64,000 bases of DNA. Source: Streptomyces liliiviolaceus. GTDB lineage: Bacteria; Actinomycetota; Actinomycetes; Streptomycetales; Streptomycetaceae. Position 1 is the stretch's first letter. Each line of letters begins with the position of its first letter. The stretch is taken from NCBI RefSeq assembly GCF_018070025.1, contig NZ_JAGPYQ010000002.1:1178001-1242000 (forward strand). Direction: 5' to 3'. Under the pieces are notes generated by a model that saw only the letters and a list, made by a program, of their open reading frames with translations, had not been told where the DNA came from and did not search any database. A program made the translations under genes and the position numbers. Below, one piece after another: positions 58,339-64,000 of this stretch.

Positions 58339-60371
58339 ACCCATCCGCGGACCTCCCCGGGCGTGAGCGTGCGTTCCAGCTTGAGGTATTCGGTGCGGGC
58401 CGCCGCGAGCATGTGCCGCATCTGGAGGCGGTCGCCCTCCTCGGCGGCGAGGAAGGCGCCGGAGAGGGCGATGTTGCGGATCGAGCCGCCCGCGACGGTC
58501 AGTTGGGCCAGCAGCTCCGGCTCGATGCCCTTCACGGGGGTTTGCGGCGGCAGTACGCGGCGCCAGATCTCGGCACGCTCGTGCTCGGCCGGGAACGGGA
58601 AGTCGACGACGAACCGGATCCGCCGCAGGAACGCGGTGTCGAGGGCCTTCTTCATGTTGGTGGTGAGGATCGCGAGACCCCGGTACGCCTCCATGCGCAT
58701 GAGCAGATAGCTGACTTCGAGGTTGGCGTACCGGTCGTGGCTGTCCTTGACCTCGCTGCGCTTGCCGAAGAGGGCGTCGGCCTCGTCGAACAGGAGGAGC
58801 GCGCCCCCGCGTTCGGCGGCGTCGAAGACGCGGCGCAGGTTCTTCTCGGTCTCGCCGATGTACTTGCTGACCACCTGGGACAGGTCGATGACGAAGAGGT
58901 CCAGGCCCAGTTCCTTGGCCATCACCTCGGCCGCGAGGGTCTTGCCGGTGCCCGAGCCGCCCGCGAAGAGCGCGGTGACGCCGAGGCCCCGGCGCAGGGT
59001 GGCGGCGAAGCCCCACTCCTGGTGGACCGTCGCCCGCTGCCGCACATGCGCGACGATCTCCCGCAGCACGCTCGTCTGCCGTTCGTGCAGCACCAGGTCG
59101 CCCCAGCCCGCGTCCGGCTCGATACGGCGGCCCAGCTCGTCCATGCCGATCCGGGCCTCGTCCAGCCCGGCCCGCCAGGCGAGCAGCGCGGGGTCCGGCG
59201 CGTCCTGGGCCGGCAGCTCACGGCGTACGGCGGCCGCGGCTGACCGTACGACATGGGGCGGCAGCTGGAACTGGGCCACCAGCGACCGCAGTTCGCCCTC
59301 ACCGATGTCGGCGACGTCCTCGAACGCGCCCGTCCACAGGTCCAGTTGCTCCTCGTCGTCCAGACGCGGCACCGTCACCCGCTCGCCGCGCGCCCGGTCG
59401 GACCGGCGCGGGTCGGGGCTCGACACGACGACGGGAACGGCGGCCCCGGCGAGGAACGCGTCGGTCGCCGCGTGCTGGTCGCGGTCGAGTTCGTCCGCCT
59501 CCACGAGCAGGGCGGCGGGCAGCAGGATCGCCTCGCGCTGCCACAGCCGGGCCAGCAGATCGCGGTCGCCGGGGGCGGTCGGGATGTCCTCGGCGTTCAT
59601 CGCGTACAGGGCGAGCCCGGAGCGGGCGGCCGCGGCGGCGGCGATGTCGGCCCGGCTACGCAGATCACCGCCGACCACCTCGACGAGCAGCGGCGCGTCG
59701 GGCCGGGCGAGCGTGGTCCAGCCCTCGGCGATCCGGCTCGCGGCCGTTTCGTACGACGGCGGCAGTTCCTCGGGGGCCGGTGCGCGGCGCAACTGGCCGT
59801 GCAGGCGCGCGTCCAGGTAGGGCGAGCCGAGAAGGAAGTGCAGGACGCGTTCGTCGAGCCGCAGCCGGGACAGGGTCAGGGACTGACGCGCGTCGTCGGC
59901 CGGCTCGACGATCCGCCAGCGGCGCAGGGGCGCGACCGGGGTCAGCGCGCTCCAGTGCGGTTCGGCGAGCGCGGCCAGGGCGAGCGAGAACGTGGGGTAC
60001 GCGCGCTCCGGGTCCCCGCTCGCCGCGGCGCAGCGGGCGGCGGTGGTGGCGTCCAACTCGCAGGCGGCGGTGAGGAGTACGAGGTCCCGCTCGAACGGGG
60101 TGAGCCCGAAGCAGTCGACCAGCGCGTCGAGGGGGCCGGTCCCCGGACCCGCCGCACCGGCCGGATTCCGCACGGAACCGTCGGCGCGGTTCTCACCGGC
60201 GTCCGTGCCCGCCTTTGCGGCGACCGGCTCGTCCGCTCGGGCCGCGTGCGCGTCGACGCGGGCGAGGACGCGCCGGATCTCCGAGGTCAGCGTCGGGCTG
60301 CCGCCCCCTGTGCTCCCCTCGCCCGGCTCGTGTCCGCCCACGCCCTTGTCGCCCGCCCCCGTCGTCCGCAT
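58335..60371 (-). CDS. AAA+ ATPase of the eCIS (Afp15/Pvc15-like)
   Basis: 678 aa. The N-terminal 430 residues are a degenerate helical/AAA-like region (LDALVDCFGLTPFERDLVLL; LLVEVVGGDLRSRADIAAAA; LLPAALLVEADELDRDQHAA). The active AAA+ module starts near 455 with Walker A GGSGTGKT (about 472-479), Walker B LLLFDEADALFG (about 522-533), sensor LAILTTNMKKALD and arginine finger AFLRRIRF. This is the membrane-independent ATPase found in nearly all eCIS loci, proposed to load effectors or remodel the particle. ATG start at 60371. It is 6 bp from the Pvc16-like gene and has a 4-nt overlap downstream. Confidence 0.94.
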   Translation of the reverse strand: MRTTGAGDKGVGGHEPGEGSTGGGSPTLTSEIRRVLARVDAHAARADEPVAAKAGTDAGENRADGSVRNPAGAAGPGTGPLDALVDCFGLTPFERDLVLLTAACELDATTAARCAAASGDPERAYPTFSLALAALAEPHWSALTPVAPLRRWRIVEPADDARQSLTLSRLRLDERVLHFLLGSPYLDARLHGQLRRAPAPEELPPSYETAASRIAEGWTTLARPDAPLLVEVVGGDLRSRADIAAAAAARSGLALYAMNAEDIPTAPGDRDLLARLWQREAILLPAALLVEADELDRDQHAATDAFLAGAAVPVVVSSPDPRRSDRARGERVTVPRLDDEEQLDLWTGAFEDVADIGEGELRSLVAQFQLPPHVVRSAAAAVRRELPAQDAPDPALLAWRAGLDEARIGMDELGRRIEPDAGWGDLVLHERQTSVLREIVAHVRQRATVHQEWGFAATLRRGLGVTALFAGGSGTGKTLAAEVMAKELGLDLFVIDLSQVVSKYIGETEKNLRRVFDAAERGGALLLFDEADALFGKRSEVKDSHDRYANLEVSYLLMRMEAYRGLAILTTNMKKALDTAFLRRIRFVVDFPFPAEHERAEIWRRVLPPQTPVKGIEPELLAQLTVAGGSIRNIALSGAFLAAEEGDRLQMRHMLAAARTEYLKLERTLTPGEVRGWV

Positions 60372-60377
60372 CGCGCC

Positions 60378-61346
60378 TCACCGCTCCTTACGGTCGGGAC
60401 CGCCGCCGTCGGTCGCGGAGTCCGTCGGGGTCACCGGCTTCGGGGTCGCGGGCGTCGTGCCCTTGGCCGCGCCGCGCGGGGCCTTGCCCGCCTGGGCCGC
60501 CTTGCCGGGCTGCGCCCCCTTGCGGGTACGGGCCGGCGCCTTGGCCGCGGCCTTCACTGGTGCCTTCGCCGGTGCCTTCGTCGGTGCCTTCGTCGGTGCC
60601 TTCACGGTCCTCGCGGCGGTGGCTTCGACGGACGCGCCACCGTTCGGCGCCCCGGACCCGTCACCCGCCCCCACCGGAACCGGCGTCCCGGGCACCCCGG
60701 ACGCCCCGGGGACACCCGGCGCACCCGGCGCACCCGGCACCCCGAACGGCAGCACCCGTACCGTCGACCGCTCCACCGGCCTGCCCGCCACCGGTGTCTC
60801 GCGGCCCTCGATCAGGACGAGCGCCGCCTGGTAGACCACCGACAGGGTGTACGGGGTCTGGTGGAGCATGCCCCAGAGCTTCGAGGTCTCGTCGATGTCC
60901 ATCACCGTGGGCGAGAACCGCACCCGCTGCGCCGCTTCGGCGAGGTCGCTGTCCGCCAAGTACGGCTTCTCCCCCGCGAGTTCGATGATGTCGAGCGGCA
61001 GGACGGGGATCTCGTGCAGCGTGCGCACGACGGAGCCGATCAGCCGCTGCCCGACCAGTTCCGTCTCGTCGCCGTACGCGCTGATGAGGAAGTGCAGGTC
61101 CAGCGCCGTCGCGGCCCGCTTCAGCAGCGTGCCGTCGGCGGCGCGCGTCGGCAGGTCGGTGGCGCGCTGCGAGGTGTTGGGGGTGACCTGGTAGAGGAAG
61201 ACCGTGATCGTGGGCTCGGCGGGCGGGTCGGCCGACGGCTTGCGCGGCTCGACCTTGACGGCCATGTCGATCTCGGGCTGCAGGTTGGCCTCGATCAGCA
61301 GGGCGAGGGCCTGGGTGACGTGGGCGATGGCGAGTGCGTTGCTCAT
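60378..61346 (-). CDS. DUF4255 / Pvc16-family cap (tail terminator) protein
   Basis: 322 aa. The DUF4255 domain fills residues 1-195: NALAIAHVTQALALLIEANL, PTITVFLYQVTPNTSQRATD, LDLHFLISAYGDETELVGQR, LIGSVVRTLHEIPVLP, LHQTPYTLSVVYQAALVLIE. It should form the hexameric cap that ends tube and sheath. The last 120 residues are atypical: collagen-like GVPGAPGAPGVPGASGVPG and then Lys-Ala-Pro repeats (KAPTKAPTKAPAKAPVKAAA). This tail is basic and probably disordered. ATG at 61346. The preceding gene stops 58 bp earlier. Confidence 0.88.
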   Translation of the reverse strand: MSNALAIAHVTQALALLIEANLQPEIDMAVKVEPRKPSADPPAEPTITVFLYQVTPNTSQRATDLPTRAADGTLLKRAATALDLHFLISAYGDETELVGQRLIGSVVRTLHEIPVLPLDIIELAGEKPYLADSDLAEAAQRVRFSPTVMDIDETSKLWGMLHQTPYTLSVVYQAALVLIEGRETPVAGRPVERSTVRVLPFGVPGAPGAPGVPGASGVPGTPVPVGAGDGSGAPNGGASVEATAARTVKAPTKAPTKAPAKAPVKAAAKAPARTRKGAQPGKAAQAGKAPRGAAKGTTPATPKPVTPTDSATDGGGPDRKER

Positions 61347-61404
61347 GACGTCGGTTCCTCGGTCGGTCGTGCGCTGATCGGTCGGCAGCCGGCTCCCGTG
61401 TGCC

Positions 61405-62172
61405 TCACTCGCGCCCCCTCGCCAGGTAGTCCGCCAGACTCACGGTCGCCGCCGGTCGGCCGGGGGCGGTGGGCCGACGGCCGCCGCCGGCCGGGGCGGC
61501 CCCCGCCGCCGTCACTTCGAGGCGTCCGATCTGCACCTGGACCACCTGTTCGCCGCCGCGTCCGGACCGTCGGCCCGTGGCCTGCCGGACGGCGTCGCGG
61601 GCCGCCGCCGTGTCCGCGGCGGCGGGTCGCGGCGCGGCGGACACGGCGGCAGGGGAAGCGACACCCGCGCCCGAGGGGAGGGGCACGGACACCGCGTTCG
61701 GGGAGGAGGCCCGCTCCGGCTCGCCCCGTCCGGCGGAACGCCGCACGGAGTCGGGAACGGGCCGCACCGCCGGTACGACCTCTGCGGCGGGCCGCAGCAA
61801 CGGCGCCTCGGGCAGGTCCCGCGGCACGGGCCGGGGCGCCGGCGCCTCGGACACCGGCCGCCCGGCCCGTACGACGGTCCGCTCGCGCTCTGTACGGAGC
61901 TGGACCTCGCGCACGGTCGGGCCCGCCAAGTCCGTTCCTGACAGCTCCTGTTGGGGCGCGGTCGGCCACAGTGGGCCCGCCGCGTCCGGCTCGGGCGCGG
62001 CGGCCCGTACCGCCTCGGCCCGTTCGAAGGGGCCGGCCAGTCGCGGTCGCAGCCGCACCACGTCCGCGGGCGGCACGGCGGCCGGGGTGTGCCGGGCGAG
62101 CAGCCGGTCGAAGAAGTCGGGCGCCCGTGACGCCCGCTCCTGCTCGGGGCGTCCGCCCATGGGGTCAGACAT
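61405..62172 (-). CDS. Pro/Arg/Ala-rich eCIS-associated protein of unknown function
   Basis: 255 aa, not recognised. The N-terminus RAPDFFDRLLARHTPAAVPP is the only region that looks folded or helical. Residues 40-200 are Pro/Ala/Arg/Glu-rich and likely disordered. A short conserved-looking stretch QVVQVQIGRLEVTAAGAAP (about 207-225) and the end ATVSLADYLARGRE may be binding motifs. The QVQIGRLEV and LADYL pattern also occurs in small eCIS or tail-assembly proteins I have seen beside DUF4255 genes. ATG at 62172 overlaps the chaperone gene by 8 bp; an alternative GTG lies at 62178. Possibly an assembly or scaffolding factor. Confidence 0.65.
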   Translation of the reverse strand: MSDPMGGRPEQERASRAPDFFDRLLARHTPAAVPPADVVRLRPRLAGPFERAEAVRAAAPEPDAAGPLWPTAPQQELSGTDLAGPTVREVQLRTERERTVVRAGRPVSEAPAPRPVPRDLPEAPLLRPAAEVVPAVRPVPDSVRRSAGRGEPERASSPNAVSVPLPSGAGVASPAAVSAAPRPAAADTAAARDAVRQATGRRSGRGGEQVVQVQIGRLEVTAAGAAPAGGGRRPTAPGRPAATVSLADYLARGRE

Positions 62173-62893
62173 CGGCACACAGCTCCAGGTAGTAGCGGCG
62201 CCGCAGCGGGCTCAGCGCCAGGATCTCCGGCTCGCTCCAGCCGTAGGCGGTGGCGAGCAGATGGACGTCGAGGAGCAGGTCGCGCGCCCAGGCGTCCAGT
62301 TCGGTCCACAGATAGGAGGCGATGTCGAGTTCGGCGCGGGTGGCCGCTCCGCACTCGGGGCAGTTGACGTTGAGCGTGAGGTCGGCGCCCGGGTCGGCCT
62401 CCTGGGCCGCCTCGGCGAGCCGGCGCCGCACCGTCTCGGGCAGCGCGTCGGCGGGGACGTCGGCGCCATGGCGTACGGCCGAGACGACGCACCGTTCCAG
62501 CAGGGCCAGGCGGGGTTCCGGGTGCCGGGCCGCCGCCGTCAGGTCGGCGGCACTCGGCACCCGGAGTTCTATCTCCCAGCCGTCCTCGGCGACCCGCACC
62601 GAGGACGGGGCGGGACTGCCGGCCGACCGGGCCAACTCCCCTGCGTCGAGGTCGAATTCCATGTCCTCGCCGCAGGCGGAACAGCCGAGACGGACCTGCA
62701 TGCGTTCGCCGAACAGGGCCCGGCGCAGCGTGAAGAGGTCAGCCTCCCGCTCGCCCACCGGCAGCGCGGACAGGGTCTCGGCCCCGGTGTCCGGGCGGGC
62801 CGCCAGGTGGAGCAGCAGGGCGCGGCCGGACGGGGCCCGGACAAGCCCGGTCTCCCAGGTGCTGAGCAGTTCCGCCGCCCGAGTGATCGTCAT
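62165..62893 (-). CDS. T4-type baseplate hub assembly chaperone-like protein (zinc-binding)
   Basis: 242 aa. It resembles the gp26/gp28-like baseplate chaperone family next to tube genes: ELLSTWETGLVRAPSGRALL, LPVGEREADLFTLRRALFGE and the C-terminal SEPEILALSPLRRRYYLELC. Two Cys pairs, LGCSACGEDMEFDLDAG (about 69-85) and VNCPECGAATRAELD (about 175-189), form a probable zinc ribbon. ATG at 62893. It is separated by 115 bp from the tube gene, a spacer with a 16-bp direct repeat. Likely helps assembly and may be absent from the mature particle. Confidence 0.75.
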   Translation of the reverse strand: MTITRAAELLSTWETGLVRAPSGRALLLHLAARPDTGAETLSALPVGEREADLFTLRRALFGERMQVRLGCSACGEDMEFDLDAGELARSAGSPAPSSVRVAEDGWEIELRVPSAADLTAAARHPEPRLALLERCVVSAVRHGADVPADALPETVRRRLAEAAQEADPGADLTLNVNCPECGAATRAELDIASYLWTELDAWARDLLLDVHLLATAYGWSEPEILALSPLRRRYYLELCADV

Positions 62894-62910
62894 CCCCCGC
62901 CCCCCGTTCC

Positions 62911-62944
62911 GTACCGGCCGTACCTGACGTACCGGCCGTACCTG
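62911..62944. repeat. 16-bp direct repeat GTACCGGCCGTACCTG
   Basis: Two exact copies (62911-62926 and 62929-62944) in the gap between the tube and chaperone genes. Each contains GTAC-CGGCC-GTAC, itself an inverted repeat, so paired hairpins are possible. On the minus strand one frame reads GRYGRYVRYGRYG and ends with a stop overlapping the chaperone start, but it has no start codon of its own in the gap. It may modulate the tube:downstream expression ratio. Confidence 0.6.
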
Positions 62945-63008
62945 CCCCCGCTGCCCCCGCAGCCCTTGCCGTTCCGGCTGTCCCAGCCGTGGTGCGATCC
63001 CGCGCCGG

Positions 63009-63533
63009 TCAGGCGGGGTTCAGGAACGAGGGCTCCTCCGGCTCGGGCACCTCGTAGTCCCGCTCCCAGCCCTCGCATTCGAGCTTCAGCGACTGGATGG
63101 CCACCGCGTTGGCGTTGGCGTCCAGCTCGCCGAGGACCTGGTACTCGCTGGGCCAGGTCCGGTAGAGCTTGTGCGAGACGGCCACCTGACCGGCCTCGTT
63201 GAGGACCTGGATCACGATGTCCTTGCGGAAGTCCGCGAGGGACACCTCGGAGCCGAGGCCCGCGCCGACCTGCCAGACCTTGTTGGCCCAGCGGTCGAAC
63301 TCGGGATCGTGGGTGACCCCGCGCTCCAGCGTGATGCCCTCGAACTCGGAGCGCCCGGGCGACTTGCGCGGGGAGCTGGGGTCGCCGCCGTGCCGATGCT
63401 TGACGACCTCGGTGGTCCGCTTCAGTGGACTGATCTTGCTGATGCCCGCGACCGTACGACCGTCCCACAGCACGAGGAACTTGAAGTTCTTGTAGGGGTC
63501 GAAACGCTGGGCGTTGACAGTGAACTCAGCCAT
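63009..63533 (-). CDS. eCIS tail tube protein (gp19 family)
   Basis: 174 aa, usual tube-protein size. MAEFTVNAQRFDPYKNFKFL is the family start; VAGISKISPLKRTTEVVKHR and GITLERGVTHDPEFDRWANK (about 87-106) are the two hallmark strands, and LKLECEGWERDYEVPEPEEP the C-terminus. It stacks as hexamers into the inner tube pushed out upon contraction. ATG at 63533. It is 39 bp from the sheath stop. Only one tube gene is visible; others may lie beyond the window. Confidence 0.93.
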   Translation of the reverse strand: MAEFTVNAQRFDPYKNFKFLVLWDGRTVAGISKISPLKRTTEVVKHRHGGDPSSPRKSPGRSEFEGITLERGVTHDPEFDRWANKVWQVGAGLGSEVSLADFRKDIVIQVLNEAGQVAVSHKLYRTWPSEYQVLGELDANANAVAIQSLKLECEGWERDYEVPEPEEPSFLNPA

Positions 63534-63572
63534 CGGTTTCCTTCACGTTCTCCCTCATGGGGCTCATGGGGC

Positions 63573-64000
63573 CTAGAGCTCGAACTGCCCGGACGTCTGC
63601 TGGATCCTGACGACGACGAACTCGGCCGGCCTGACCGGCGCGATGCCGACCAGGACGTTGACGACGCCGTTCGCGATGTCCTCGTCGGTCGTGGTGTCGC
63701 GGTCGCACTTGACGAAGTACGCCTCCCGCGGAGTGCCGCCCTTGAAGGCGCCCTGGCGGAACAGCGTGTGCAGGTACGAGGAGGCGCCGAGGCGGATCTG
63801 CTGCCACAGGTTCTCGTCGTTGGGCTCGAACACGACCCACTGCAGGCCGCGTTGCAGGCTCTCCTCGACATGCAGGGCGAGCCGTCGCACGGGGACGTAC
63901 TTCCACTCGCTGTCGAGCGCGTCGGAGCCCTCCAGGGTGCGCGCGCCCCAGACGAGCGGCCCCACCAGCGGCAGGGTGCGCAGGCAGTTGACGCCGAGCG
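63573..64000 (-). CDS. eCIS tail sheath protein (C-terminal part; gene runs off the window)
   Basis: The visible 142 codons form the end of the contractile sheath. The frame is open to the window edge, starting LGVNCLRTLPLVGPLVWGAR. It shows TLEGSDALDSEWKYVPVRRL, ALHVEESLQRGLQWVVFEPN and DENLWQQIRLGASSYLHTLF, the best-conserved C-terminal core of sheath proteins (handshake domain). REAYFVKCDRDTTTDEDIAN and AEFVVVRIQQTSGQFEL complete it. An internal GTG at 63965 is not the true start. The sheath surrounds the tube and contracts on firing. Confidence 0.95.
   Translation of the reverse strand, partial: LGVNCLRTLPLVGPLVWGARTLEGSDALDSEWKYVPVRRLALHVEESLQRGLQWVVFEPNDENLWQQIRLGASSYLHTLFRQGAFKGGTPREAYFVKCDRDTTTDEDIANGVVNVLVGIAPVRPAEFVVVRIQQTSGQFEL

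Noticed and set aside
62890-63468. Long minus-strand frame overlapping the tube gene and ending on the chaperone start
   Set aside because: Most of it is the out-of-frame shadow of the tube gene with Arg/Gly/Gln-rich composition; only the repeat at its end is worth noting.
1-64000. CRISPR array, rRNA operon, transposase or integrase
   Set aside because: No regularly spaced identical repeats, rRNA sequence or recombinase gene is visible; tRNA-Leu has no obvious second copy of its 3' end in the window to mark an integrated element.

Overview
The window is high-GC actinobacterial DNA, almost certainly a Streptomyces chromosome. The evidence is very strong G/C bias at third codon positions, many GTG starts, mycothiol biosynthesis (mshC), the adjacent chaplin genes chpC and chpH, an F420/LLM-type oxidoreductase, and tandem copies of a repeat common between Streptomyces genes. 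From memory, mshC and chpC-chpH lie at about SCO1663 and SCO1674-1675 in S. coelicolor, so the left 25 kb looks like syntenic core. The right half looks accessory.

Layout. 1-5257 (+): a nucleoside/purine uptake and salvage operon: ABC ATPase (5' end cut off), two permeases, a nucleoside phosphorylase and an amidohydrolase, mostly with 4-bp stop/start overlaps. 5271-6023: 11-bp-phased repeats and a FadR-type GntR regulator. 6187-7239: a PAC2-family protein. 7377-11197: a Tat-exported beta-propeller protein, then a cytoplasmic-looking S8 protease and a Gln-rich protein that share a C-terminal module. 11303-15897: the conserved mshC / SCO1664-like / DUF3090 / phosphomutase-like block and a CorA transporter. 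16018-21590: a ferritin-like protein, an LLM oxidoreductase with a palindrome at its start, an aldo/keto reductase, and a RecD-like protein with decayed ATPase motifs. 21698-24116: a protein of unknown function, DUF5703, chpC and chpH with a candidate BldN-type promoter and a leader inverted repeat. 24196-25879: an M20 peptidase and tRNA-Leu(GAG). 25923-28835: a GH67 alpha-glucuronidase with extra C-terminal domains. 29355-34755: a Pls-like (epsilon-poly-lysine synthetase-type) NRPS followed by an M1 metallopeptidase, an arrangement resembling a pls-pld pair.

34943-64000 (all on the minus strand, read from right to left) is a large contractile injection system (eCIS) operon that runs off the window in the sheath gene. 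Order of transcription: sheath C-terminus, tube, baseplate chaperone, an unknown protein, Pvc16/DUF4255 cap, AAA+ ATPase, a small unknown protein, a 2295-aa DUF4157 protein with a nuclease-like tail, an immunity-like protein, CIS tube/LysM protein, LysM adaptor, gpD-like hub, gpV spike, PAAR-like tip, gp25, two gpJ-like baseplate proteins, tail-I/beta-helix protein, DUF6519 protein and a peptidoglycan amidase. Many junctions are ATGA/GTGA overlaps, so the genes are probably one translationally coupled unit. The best candidates for something new are the DUF4157 effector with its downstream partner, and the S8 protease/Gln-rich pair.
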